Position numbers and translations under genes: made by a program. From Catalimonadaceae bacterium JC749 (GTDB lineage Bacteria; Bacteroidota; Bacteroidia; Cytophagales; Cyclobacteriaceae), in assembly GCA_021730635.1 (NCBI GenBank), contig JAJNNC010000018.1:1-64000 (forward strand): 64,000 nt of DNA. Direction: 5' to 3'. A model generated the notes under the pieces. The model was not told where the DNA came from. It made no database searches and saw only the letters and a program-made list of their open reading frames with translations. The first letter of the stretch is position 1. Each line of letters starts with the position of its first letter. Shown one piece after another: positions 46,457 through 55,317 of the stretch.

Positions 46457-47845
46457 CTATCTAATGCTGTTTAAATATTTTTCCAACATGGTATATCCAT
46501 CCGGAGCTGTTGTATTTCTATCCTCAGGATCTTTTTTATCCAACTTGTGTTTGTCCTCCCAGTCATCAGGCATCCCATCATGGTCGGTATCTTTGGGTGC
46601 CGGAGCACTACTAAGTTCCGGCCAGCCTTCCGTATCATTCTGGGTGTCAATAATTCCCGATACTTTTCCAGAATCGGCTACCTCATGCTCCTTTTTATAA
46701 CTTTCGCCCTCATAGGTAGCGTATCCACCCCGAACCTCTTGGATGATACGTTCATCAACTGCATCTCTTTTGGGTAAAATTGCTCCCACATTTTCAAGCA
46801 CCATTGGATAAGCATCTTCTGCACTTTGTTGATTTATAGGCATGGATGGCCATGGTTTTTCCAGTCTTATTTTATCGAAAGAGAGTTCGGTTTGTACTCC
46901 TCCATTCCAGTTATCAGCGGTAACTGCTTGATTACCTTCCATTACATTATCGGCTATATACCATTTGCCATAGTCCTCTTCACTTCTATAGGATGGGTTG
47001 GCAATACGGTACATTACTTCACCCGGCTTGGTGGCCGGGCCGGGTTTATAATAATTGGCTACCACATTGAAGTTCGAGAAATTGAATTGATCATTGCCTT
47101 TTTGATACTTTTCTCCTCCGTAAAGACTTTGATACCCCCAGTTATAGATCACATTATTTCGGTAATCGGTATTGCCGGCACCGGAAGCCATGCGGGGATT
47201 ACGACTGGAGTGGTGTGCAAACAGGTTGTGATGATACGTTCCATAATTACTACCCCAGATCCCTCCAAAACCATGGGAACCTTTTACGTGATTGGACTGG
47301 CTCATACTTTCAGAGATGATGCACCATTGAACCGTTATACTGTCGCAGTGATAAATCGACATACATTCATCTACACTCCAGCTTGCGGAAACATGGTCTA
47401 GCATAATATGCTTGCTATACCTGCTGGACACAGCATCATAGTCTTCACCTGACTCATCCCCTAATCGTACCCGGATGTACCTGACAATCACCTGATCGGC
47501 ATCGATGCTGAGTGGATGGTTTTTGAGGCATATCCCGTCTCCCGGCGCCGTTTGTCCGGCGATGGTGATATAAGGGTTTTTGATTTTTATCGGGCTCTCA
47601 AGTTCAATATTACCGGAAACCCTGAAAACCACGGTGCGTGGACCGGATGCTTCCACCGCTGCCCGAAGGCTGCCTTTACCGCTGTCATTTAAATTGGTAA
47701 CTTCATATACCACCCCGCCCCGGCCACCTTTGGTATACTTCCCGTAGCCTTCAGCGCCAGGAAAGGCAAGCTGTTGCGCCCTAAGTGTAAAAGTTATTGT
47801 TGACACCAAAAAAAATACGGCTACTATTACTCTTGCTTTACCCAT
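46457..47845 (-). CDS. PL1-like pectate lyase family protein
   Basis: A 462-residue secreted beta-helix protein (signal to LRAQ). The start LAFPGAEGYGKYTKGGRGGVVYEVTNL, then ITIAGQTAPGDGICL, VIVRYIRVRLGD, IMLDHVSASWSVDE, VQWCIISESM and NPRMASGAGNTDYRNNVIYNWG are the conserved coils of this branch of polysaccharide lyase family 1. The C-terminal TDHDGMPDDWEDKHKLDKKDPED is a calcium-type loop region usual in this group. It should cleave polygalacturonate or a related pectin by beta elimination. A close paralogue is encoded at 53953 and a stub at 44834. Confidence 0.88.
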   Translation of the reverse strand: MGKARVIVAVFFLVSTITFTLRAQQLAFPGAEGYGKYTKGGRGGVVYEVTNLNDSGKGSLRAAVEASGPRTVVFRVSGNIELESPIKIKNPYITIAGQTAPGDGICLKNHPLSIDADQVIVRYIRVRLGDESGEDYDAVSSRYSKHIMLDHVSASWSVDECMSIYHCDSITVQWCIISESMSQSNHVKGSHGFGGIWGSNYGTYHHNLFAHHSSRNPRMASGAGNTDYRNNVIYNWGYQSLYGGEKYQKGNDQFNFSNFNVVANYYKPGPATKPGEVMYRIANPSYRSEEDYGKWYIADNVMEGNQAVTADNWNGGVQTELSFDKIRLEKPWPSMPINQQSAEDAYPMVLENVGAILPKRDAVDERIIQEVRGGYATYEGESYKKEHEVADSGKVSGIIDTQNDTEGWPELSSAPAPKDTDHDGMPDDWEDKHKLDKKDPEDRNTTAPDGYTMLEKYLNSIR

Positions 47846-47943
47846 AAGTAATTTTTTTACAACCCTTTATATGCTTTTACATTTGCCATTTTTCCATCTG
47901 CCAGGCCACGCTTGATGCCTTTCCGAATGAAGATCATCTGTCA

Positions 47944-49422
47944 CTACTCAACGATTTCCAAAAAAGCGATACATGGCCGGTTAGAAGGTGTTTCAAGGGA
48001 AATTAATCCCCGGAAACCCCAGTCCTCCTTACTCCCCTCCCATTGAACCTCAACAACCTCTGGTTCGGACCATTCAAGATCATTGATATCAAGCCATTGC
48101 AGCTTTAATTTATCGGCGTACACCCATGGATCAAGATCAATTTTATAGCGCCCCTGCGGAAAGTAGATAGCATACTGATGGCCGATATTAGCTGTTGCAT
48201 AGGCTTCCATCATTGAGGGAACAGACACGCGCGGAGACAAATGATCGTTGTGGGGCGTACAGGCAAAAATGTCTAATTTTTCCAGCAGCATAGCCAAAGC
48301 CTTAAGGTTGGTTTGTACACGCTCATTTAAACCCGATCCCCAGAGCCTGGTCGGTACAGAAGGACGGTGAAATCGGGCTGACGCACACCCTCCTAAGACA
48401 TTTCGCCAAAAGCGATCGATAGCTTCGGTTTCAGATCCGGCTGAATAATTGGTACTGCCATCAGTGGCACCGTAGATCTTTACATTATTCATGGGCACAG
48501 GTCCAAAGGATGCTATTTTCTGTCGCAGGAACATCAGGTAGTCCCAGTGCGCCGGACCTCTTGCGCCTTTTGAATCTTGGTTGGTTTGAGAGATATCCAC
48601 GAAGTCAAAGAGGTCACCATACGACATGACATGGCGGACAGCATTCGTTGCCGAAAGCTGCATGTTCGTTACATAGATTTTTTTTCCTGCTTCGTTTGCC
48701 GCGTCTTTGATATACCACGCCCAATAATTCTCCCATTCTCCGCTCTCGCTGCTTTCGTTATTAATGTTGTAGAGCACATTATCGTGCTTCAACGTGATCG
48801 ATAGTATATGATCAATAAAATTTTGCTGATAGGCTAGTTCATCCTTAACGTCTCTGTCGACCGTTGAGTAGAAATCGTGAAAGTTTTTCCATACCCCCGG
48901 CTCTAGATTTACATTATTTTCAGGATTCCAGGGATGAACCTCCCAGCGGCTGGAAGAACTAATGTCAAAATGGTCCCACAGCGTTAATTGCACAACGATG
49001 CCTCTTTTGGCGGTTTCCTCCAGAAAGAAAATAAGCCGGTTCCAATACTCCTCATTCCATTGGGTCAGGTCATACTTACCATCTTTGACTTTTTTGAATG
49101 CGTATACATTTCCCTCATCCCGGTCCGACATTGTGTTTCTTAGGTAATTTCCCCCCACTGATTCCAGCAGGTCCAAATGGTCAGTCAATTCTTTTCCAGT
49201 CCATTGGAAAAGGTTATCATCATCGCTTCCACCTCTCAAGACAATGGGTTTTCCCTGGTACTGCCAATACCAGGGATTTTGCGTAAAAGGCTGTATTCTT
49301 AGTGAATCATGATCCGTATTGGGAACATTTTGCGCCACCAGGTTGAATGATTGCAACAACATTATTACCAGCAGCCACACGTCTGCTTTCTTAGTGTTAT
49401 TCAAGATTTTTATTGTTATCAT
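47944..49422 (-). CDS. Unclassified TIM-barrel glycoside hydrolase (clan GH-A-like)
   Basis: About 492 residues from the ATG at 49422; the longer frame starts with TTG. After a signal (to FNLVAQ) comes a DUF4038/GH5-like barrel: YQGKPIVLRGGSDDDNLFQW, GGNYLRNTMSDRD, GIVVQLTLWDHFDIS, then NVLYNINNESSESGEW, whose Glu is the candidate acid/base. At the strand where GH-A enzymes place the nucleophile Glu there is KIYGATDGSTNYS, with Asp in its place. The C-terminal part (about 390-492) looks like a beta sandwich (HQYAIYFPQGRYKIDLDPW). It is probably a surface or periplasmic enzyme of the pectin operon; specificity unknown. Confidence 0.72.
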   Translation of the reverse strand: MITIKILNNTKKADVWLLVIMLLQSFNLVAQNVPNTDHDSLRIQPFTQNPWYWQYQGKPIVLRGGSDDDNLFQWTGKELTDHLDLLESVGGNYLRNTMSDRDEGNVYAFKKVKDGKYDLTQWNEEYWNRLIFFLEETAKRGIVVQLTLWDHFDISSSSRWEVHPWNPENNVNLEPGVWKNFHDFYSTVDRDVKDELAYQQNFIDHILSITLKHDNVLYNINNESSESGEWENYWAWYIKDAANEAGKKIYVTNMQLSATNAVRHVMSYGDLFDFVDISQTNQDSKGARGPAHWDYLMFLRQKIASFGPVPMNNVKIYGATDGSTNYSAGSETEAIDRFWRNVLGGCASARFHRPSVPTRLWGSGLNERVQTNLKALAMLLEKLDIFACTPHNDHLSPRVSVPSMMEAYATANIGHQYAIYFPQGRYKIDLDPWVYADKLKLQWLDINDLEWSEPEVVEVQWEGSKEDWGFRGLISLETPSNRPCIAFLEIVE

Positions 49423-49491
49423 GCGTTTATTTTTTAAAAGGATAGCGTACAAAAAGCATTAGATTTATGCTGCATTCTTCTTCCATTACAT

Positions 49492-50823
49492 TTAAGGTTC
49501 AACAGTAATGATGAAACGTTGATAGGACTTGAGTGCAGGATCGCCATTGTCGGTTACTTCAAGCATAACGTGTATTGTTTCGGGCTTGCTCACCGGTGGC
49601 GCTACCAATGTTACCTTATCAGTGTCCGTATCTTTTAGTTTTACCGAACCGTCAAAACTTCCCGCTTCTTTATAGTGCCACCACTTAAATGATATATTAT
49701 TACCGTCCGGATCGCTGGTTTTCCCGGCATCAATGGTCATCGTTTTTCCGGAAGAAATCGTCCTGTCCAGCTCTCCTGAAATTCGGACAGTTGGATGATG
49801 ATTGGCCTCTTCAAACTTTTCGGCTACACACCAATCCATTCTGGCTTGAAAATCCTGGTTTACATCATCAATCCACATCTTCAGGGATTTCAGTTTGTCG
49901 CCATCATCCACCGCATCTTTGTATACATGATCGAGTTCAGAGGTTTTTTCAAATCTTCCACCCCAACCGCCATAGGTCGGATCTTCGTAATTCCTTAACC
50001 CGTTTTTCAAAGTGTAGAAAAAGGCAGGACTATCTCCTTCACTTACATAATCCTGTGGATACAATGCCCCAAGAGGCCCATGGTTGTTTTTCACATGGTG
50101 CTCAATAAAATCATAGGTATTTTTCTGACTGTTGTAGTTCCAGGTACCGGCGAAGGAACCGCAGTAGATCATGGTGACCTCAGGATGGTTTTGCTCAATA
50201 TAGTTACCGGCCCCATCCTGGTACCAGATATTGTACATCACCACTTTTGATACTGCTCTTTTATAGTCATCCGGATACTCGGTTTTTAGTTTGTAAAAAG
50301 CACGGGCTGCTGTATTGCCACCTCCCCAGGCCTGGATGTGTACAGGTTCAGGATTTTCTTCCAGAAGAATTTCAACAATTTTATCTGATCCGGGAGTATC
50401 GTTCCATGTATCAGGCTCGAAAGTGATTTTCGCTCCGGGTACAAGTTCCCAACGCTTTTCTCTCAGGTCTCTCAGGTGATCTTCCTCCTCATCGCCTACA
50501 ACACTTATTTTCTTTAATTTTTCTACCGTCGGATAGTCCGGATGATGCTTCACAAGGTTTGGATAAACCTTTCCATAAGCTGCCAACTGTTTCTCATACC
50601 AATCTTCCTTGCTGTGCCCGTTTCTTTGAAAAATAGAGTTAGTTTCAATGATGGCGAGCACATCTACATCGCAGGTATAAAGCAAAAACCTGATCATTGA
50701 ACTATGATCATCTATCTCTCCATCTGTCATCACGATAACACGTGGTTTCTGCACCTGGGCCTCGGCAGCGCTACCTCCAAGAGAGGTTGTAACAATTACG
50801 ATTAAAACAAAGAGTCTACTCAT
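49492..50823 (-). CDS. DUF1593 (Sde182-like) nucleoside-hydrolase-like secreted protein
   Basis: A 443-residue secreted protein with a signal peptide (to AAEAQ). RVIVMTDGEIDDHSSMIRFLLY has the conserved acidic cluster; HIQAWGGGNTAARAFYKL, EGDSPAFFYTLKNGLRNYEDPTYGGWGGRF and the C-terminal DPDGNNISFKWWHYKEAGSF with ending YQRFIITVEP match its paralogues. Its start overlaps the stop of the GH28 gene by 8 bp, suggesting coupled translation. It is about 50 residues shorter than the copy at 44952. Confidence 0.88.
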   Translation of the reverse strand: MSRLFVLIVIVTTSLGGSAAEAQVQKPRVIVMTDGEIDDHSSMIRFLLYTCDVDVLAIIETNSIFQRNGHSKEDWYEKQLAAYGKVYPNLVKHHPDYPTVEKLKKISVVGDEEEDHLRDLREKRWELVPGAKITFEPDTWNDTPGSDKIVEILLEENPEPVHIQAWGGGNTAARAFYKLKTEYPDDYKRAVSKVVMYNIWYQDGAGNYIEQNHPEVTMIYCGSFAGTWNYNSQKNTYDFIEHHVKNNHGPLGALYPQDYVSEGDSPAFFYTLKNGLRNYEDPTYGGWGGRFEKTSELDHVYKDAVDDGDKLKSLKMWIDDVNQDFQARMDWCVAEKFEEANHHPTVRISGELDRTISSGKTMTIDAGKTSDPDGNNISFKWWHYKEAGSFDGSVKLKDTDTDKVTLVAPPVSKPETIHVMLEVTDNGDPALKSYQRFIITVEP

Positions 50824-52411
50824 TTCTTATTTTGTTCTTTGGAATGCTTTTATCGATGACAATACTTTCTGAGGGACCTGTAATACGGACCAATTCTCCT
50901 CTTAGACTGTACGCTACATCTTCAAGCATCAGATTAGTTACATCTTTTATGATAAATGGTGTTTCACTTTTATCCGTGCCTTCGATTTCAATATCGTTGA
51001 TGAAAATGCTATCACTGAAGGATACTTTTGCAAAAGCTCCTTTCTCGTTTGAAATTGACAAATTGTCGAGCGTGATGTTTTTTGCATCGCTTATTGCTAT
51101 TCCGGTTCTTCCTTTCAGCGCTATATTCTTTAAAGTCACATTCTGTACAGGCATTTCCGGTATACCCACAATTTGAATAACGTTTCGTTTTGCAAAGTCA
51201 CAGGTTATATTTTCATAGTGCAGGTTCTCAATGACAGGTGTGCCTGCGTCTACGCCTTGTGCTGGTAAGCGATCACCCCCTGTATACATCATGTTTATTC
51301 TGATCGCTTCCTGCTCAATAGTATCTGCAGAAATGTCTTTGAACCAGCAATTTTTTACATAGCCACCTCTTCCTCTGGCCGTTTTTATCCGAATGACCCT
51401 GTCAGTACCGTTAAAGCGGCAATCATGCGCATATACATTTTCAACGCCACCTGACATCTCACTTCCTATAACGATGCCGCCATGTCCCTGAAGACCTGTA
51501 TTATGCCGGATCAGAATGTTTTTACATGGCATTCCTATTCTTCTTCCATCTTTGTCTCTTCCTGATTTTATTGTGATACAATCATCACCAGTATCCAGCG
51601 TGTTGTATTCGATCAATACATTGGAACAGGAGTTAGGATTGATACCATCTCCATTGGGTGTATCACCATAATCGCCATTGGTTAAGACATATAAACCCCG
51701 TGCAATAATATTGTCACAAAAGCTTGGGTTAATGGTCCAGAAAGCTCCGTATTTAAAAGTGACCCCTTCTAGTAAAATGTTCTTACAATACAAGGGGCCA
51801 AAGAAAACAGGAGGCAGGAAATTTTCTAAATTGTCAAAACGTCTTTCAGCCACAGGTACCTCATTTTCATTCATCTTTCGTATTACTTCGCTGCTTTTGA
51901 AGTTCTCCTTTCTCCGTTGCTCCCACCAGGGCTTACCCTGACCGTTTAAAATACCCTTTCCGGTAATGGCGATGTTTTCCTGCTTATAGGCATAAATAAA
52001 CGGCGAATAAGCGTAGACTTCAGAACCCTCCCAGTTGGTTAATACCGCCGGTAAATAATCGTCAAAATCCTGGCTAAAAAGCAACTCAGCCCCCTCTTCA
52101 ACATGAAGATTGATGTGGCTTAGTAAAACAATTGGGCCAGTAAGCCACTTTCCGGGAGGAACAACCACGGTACCTCCTCCCCTCTCTGAAAGTTGCTTGA
52201 TAGCCGTATTGATAGCAGTCGTGTTTTTAAATTTTCCACCTTCTTTTGCACCAAAATCGACGATGTTGACCACATGATCCGGGAATTGAGGTCGTTGAAA
52301 ATTGAATTCACCGAAGGGTGTGACAAATGGTTCAATCTCTTCGGGTATTTGGGCAATACCAATCTGACTGGCTAATACGGTCAGGATGATGGTAAGTATC
52401 TTTTTAATCAT
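50816..52411 (-). CDS. GH28 polygalacturonase-family glycoside hydrolase
   Basis: A 531-residue secreted beta-helix enzyme (signal 1-20, SQIGIAQ). VVNIVDFGAKEGGKFKNTTAIN opens the GH28 fold. The catalytic set is complete: Asn-Gly-Asp at 253-255 (in place of the usual Asn-Thr-Asp), Asp 276 and Asp 277 in TGDDCITIKSG, Gly-His-Gly at 309-311, and Arg-Ile-Lys at 341-343. It should hydrolyse galacturonan or a related uronan from the chain end or within, probably in the periplasm. It stands between two DUF1593 genes. Confidence 0.93.
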   Translation of the reverse strand: MIKKILTIILTVLASQIGIAQIPEEIEPFVTPFGEFNFQRPQFPDHVVNIVDFGAKEGGKFKNTTAINTAIKQLSERGGGTVVVPPGKWLTGPIVLLSHINLHVEEGAELLFSQDFDDYLPAVLTNWEGSEVYAYSPFIYAYKQENIAITGKGILNGQGKPWWEQRRKENFKSSEVIRKMNENEVPVAERRFDNLENFLPPVFFGPLYCKNILLEGVTFKYGAFWTINPSFCDNIIARGLYVLTNGDYGDTPNGDGINPNSCSNVLIEYNTLDTGDDCITIKSGRDKDGRRIGMPCKNILIRHNTGLQGHGGIVIGSEMSGGVENVYAHDCRFNGTDRVIRIKTARGRGGYVKNCWFKDISADTIEQEAIRINMMYTGGDRLPAQGVDAGTPVIENLHYENITCDFAKRNVIQIVGIPEMPVQNVTLKNIALKGRTGIAISDAKNITLDNLSISNEKGAFAKVSFSDSIFINDIEIEGTDKSETPFIIKDVTNLMLEDVAYSLRGELVRITGPSESIVIDKSIPKNKIRNE

Positions 52412-52452
52412 TGTAGGTTTTATTGGATTGCTTATTAAAAAATAGTCATACC

Positions 52453-53913
52453 TTATTCGCTCACGTCAATGATCACACGCTGATAGCGCGTAAGGGCCGG
52501 AGTTCCGTGATCCGTTACGGCGAGGATAATATGCATGGTACCCATCTTTGCATTTTTGGGAGCGATAAACCAGGCATTGGCCATAGTATCCTCATGAATG
52601 GTAAGAGGATTGCCTGTTCTTGCAGTGGACAGGGCAAAAGTGCCGGGTTCACCATATAAAAACCACTTGTAAGAAAGGTTGTCACCATCAGGATCCGTGG
52701 AACCTTCTGCACTTAAATCTACACGCTCGCCAGCTTTTACCTTTATATATTGATCGTGATTGAGTTTCGGTACCGGTGGATGATTGGCCTCTTCATACGC
52801 TTTGATGGTCCAGTCCATACGGGCAGCAAAATCATTTTGATAATGCTCTCTCCAACGCCAGATAGTAGCATGATTGGTCGTATGCCACCTACCATCATTG
52901 CCAAATACTTCATCCATCGCATTGGTCCACAGCGGACGGGTTTCAGGTTCTAAAAACCACTTTTCGTACTTGGGCTGGTAAAATTCATAGCGACCTCCCC
53001 AGCCGCCCCAATCCGGATGATCAGGCGTATTTAAACCATTCTCAATGAGGAACATAAAACTTGGAGAATCCCCTTCCATTAAGAATGTCATGTACGGGTA
53101 TTGCTCACCCAGCGGTCCTTTACTCCGGATGTGCTGATCGAGCCAGGCATTTTCGACCAGGCTATAATTAGCCCCATCACAACGCGCATGAAAAAAATCA
53201 CCACTGATGCCACTCCAGGTCGCATAGTGATAGCCTCCATACCGGTGAAATCCCGGACTGGCAACATAAAACAGTTCGGGAAAGGTTTTTCTGATCCAGG
53301 GTCCGCTGTCGTCCTGGTCGGAAATCGTATATACCCTAAGCTTTGAAACGAATCTTTCCAATTCCGCTGATGATCGGGTTTCTTTCACTTTCCAAAGTGC
53401 CTGTGCCAGACAATTGGGACCTCCCCAGACAAGCACCCACACCGGACGTGGATCATCTTTATCTATTGCTTCTATAATGAGGTCTGACCCAGGGGAATCC
53501 ATGCCTTCTCCCACCGCATTCATGCCGTAATCCGGGCGCCCCTCCGTTACCACGGACATTAAATAATCCTGGGTCGGATATCCTTGTTCATGTTTTTCCA
53601 GATTATCCCTTACTTCTCCGTAGGCCTCGAGGATTTCACGTATGCGCCAGGTGGCGATTTCATTTTGCTGATGAACGGAGGTAGTGGCTATCAAACCTTC
53701 CACATCCCATTGATTGGAATAAGTTAAAAACCTGACCAGCGACATGGCATCGTCCGGTTCGTTCTCAATATCCGTAAGTACGATAATCCTGTCTTTGTCT
53801 TGCGCTTTAGCAACCATGAAACTTAGGAAGGCCATCAGCAACAGGCTATTTTTTATCCATTTTGAACAGGTTGTACAGGTATTTGAAAAAGTAGTGTTCT
53901 TACATTCTTTCAT
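52453..53913 (-). CDS. DUF1593 (Sde182-like) nucleoside-hydrolase-like secreted protein
   Basis: A 486-residue secreted protein; a long leader (about 1-38) with a hydrophobic stretch [38 protein letters not shown] holds the acidic cluster, followed by [60 protein letters not shown] and the C-terminal [20 protein letters not shown] with ending [10 protein letters not shown]. The Asp cluster and the GDSPS...GGWGGRYE block are the most constant parts across the four copies in this locus. Confidence 0.88.
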   Translation of the reverse strand: MKECKNTTFSNTCTTCSKWIKNSLLLMAFLSFMVAKAQDKDRIIVLTDIENEPDDAMSLVRFLTYSNQWDVEGLIATTSVHQQNEIATWRIREILEAYGEVRDNLEKHEQGYPTQDYLMSVVTEGRPDYGMNAVGEGMDSPGSDLIIEAIDKDDPRPVWVLVWGGPNCLAQALWKVKETRSSAELERFVSKLRVYTISDQDDSGPWIRKTFPELFYVASPGFHRYGGYHYATWSGISGDFFHARCDGANYSLVENAWLDQHIRSKGPLGEQYPYMTFLMEGDSPSFMFLIENGLNTPDHPDWGGWGGRYEFYQPKYEKWFLEPETRPLWTNAMDEVFGNDGRWHTTNHATIWRWREHYQNDFAARMDWTIKAYEEANHPPVPKLNHDQYIKVKAGERVDLSAEGSTDPDGDNLSYKWFLYGEPGTFALSTARTGNPLTIHEDTMANAWFIAPKNAKMGTMHIILAVTDHGTPALTRYQRVIIDVSE

Positions 53914-53952
53914 ATTTCTTGTTGTATTAAATCATTAGACTATTTTCTTTTA

Positions 53953-55317
53953 CTAAAACCCTGGCTTTATGTTATTCAAATAATTTTCAAGCATAGTATA
54001 GCCATTCTTTCCTATATTATTTCTATCATCTGGATTACTAGGATCAAGTTTATTATCGGCTTCCCACGCGTCAGGCATCCCATCCTGGTCAGTATCAACC
54101 GGAGCAGGTTTGCTTTTCAGCTCCGGCCACCCTCCCACATCATCCTGGCTTTTAATGATTGTACCTTTGCTGTTTTTGATGTCATTCACAATGCGGCGAT
54201 CAACAGCATCCCGTTTTGGTAAGGTGGCCCCACCGGTCTCGAGCACGCGATGATATGCCGTGAGCGCATCTTCCTTTTGTACAGGGCCGGTTTCAAATGG
54301 CTTACTTTGCTTGTAAGCGCTGATTTGTTGCTCAGTCCAGCTATCCCGAAACTTCACCAGACTCCAGGGGTCATCAGGAAATTTGTGGTTGTAGTAATTT
54401 TCCGCGAAATAGGCTCGATTATAGGGCGACCCGGTAGCATACGCCATGCCTGAAGCTTTTGAGTCAATACCCGGAATGAGGTAGTTTCCCACATAATTCA
54501 GGCGTGTAACACTTCTAGAATCATTGTTGTAGCCGGCATGGCCTCCTCCCCAATTATAAATCACATTGTTCCTGAAATCCAGCAGCAATCCTTCCGGATC
54601 TTTGTCGTAAGGATTGGAGTCATAGTTACCCGGACGCGGATTACGCCCCTGGTTGTGGGCATAGAGATTATACAAAAAGCTATACTTTGCCCCTCCTGTT
54701 CCACGTATCAATGACCCGAACCCATGATTGTCAGGATTTAAGCCTTCTGTGATGAAGCACCATTGAACGGTCACATTGGATAAGGTTGGTTCCCTTGTTG
54801 ATGCAGACAGTACTTCATCCAGACTCCAACTAGCCGAACAATGATCAAGGATGATATCCTTTCCTTCCGCTATGCTCATGGCATCTTTGCCCTGGAGGCT
54901 GCCTACCCCATGTTTGCTGTCCCCAAGACGCACCCGGATATAGCGAATGACAACATCATGCGTGGCAATGCGCAGCGTTTCACCTTTCAGGCATATACCC
55001 TCTCCAGGCGCCGTCTGACCGGCAATCGTAATATAAGGATGCTCTATATTCAGTCTGTCTTTCAATTCAATCGTTCCGGACACGCCAAACACAATGGTGC
55101 GGGGTCCTTCTTGTTCCACAGCCCATCGCAGGCTCCCTGCTCCCTCATCCTTGAGGTTGGTCACATACAAAACCTTGCCGCCACGTCCGCCCTGGGCGTA
55201 TGCCCCAAAACCTTCAGCACCGGGAAACGCAAGCGGTTTCTGTGCAAAAGTACCGTTAGTATAGGCCTCTATTAGCGTCAGCGCTATTATGATGTAAATG
55301 CCCTTTTTCATGATCAT
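53953..55317 (-). CDS. PL1-like pectate lyase family protein
   Basis: A 454-residue secreted protein paralogous to the one at 46457 (signal to GTFAQ). LAFPGAEGFGAYAQGGRGGKVLYVTNL, ITIAGQTAPGEGICLKGETL, IILDHCSASWSLDEVL, VQWCFITEGLNPDNHGFGS and LLLDFRNNVIYNWGGGH mark the same PL1-like branch, and TDQDGMPDAWEADNKLDPSNPDDRN is the C-terminal calcium-type segment. Its ATG overlaps the stop of the preceding GH28-like gene (ATGA), so the two are translationally coupled. Confidence 0.88.
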   Translation of the reverse strand: MIMKKGIYIIIALTLIEAYTNGTFAQKPLAFPGAEGFGAYAQGGRGGKVLYVTNLKDEGAGSLRWAVEQEGPRTIVFGVSGTIELKDRLNIEHPYITIAGQTAPGEGICLKGETLRIATHDVVIRYIRVRLGDSKHGVGSLQGKDAMSIAEGKDIILDHCSASWSLDEVLSASTREPTLSNVTVQWCFITEGLNPDNHGFGSLIRGTGGAKYSFLYNLYAHNQGRNPRPGNYDSNPYDKDPEGLLLDFRNNVIYNWGGGHAGYNNDSRSVTRLNYVGNYLIPGIDSKASGMAYATGSPYNRAYFAENYYNHKFPDDPWSLVKFRDSWTEQQISAYKQSKPFETGPVQKEDALTAYHRVLETGGATLPKRDAVDRRIVNDIKNSKGTIIKSQDDVGGWPELKSKPAPVDTDQDGMPDAWEADNKLDPSNPDDRNNIGKNGYTMLENYLNNIKPGF

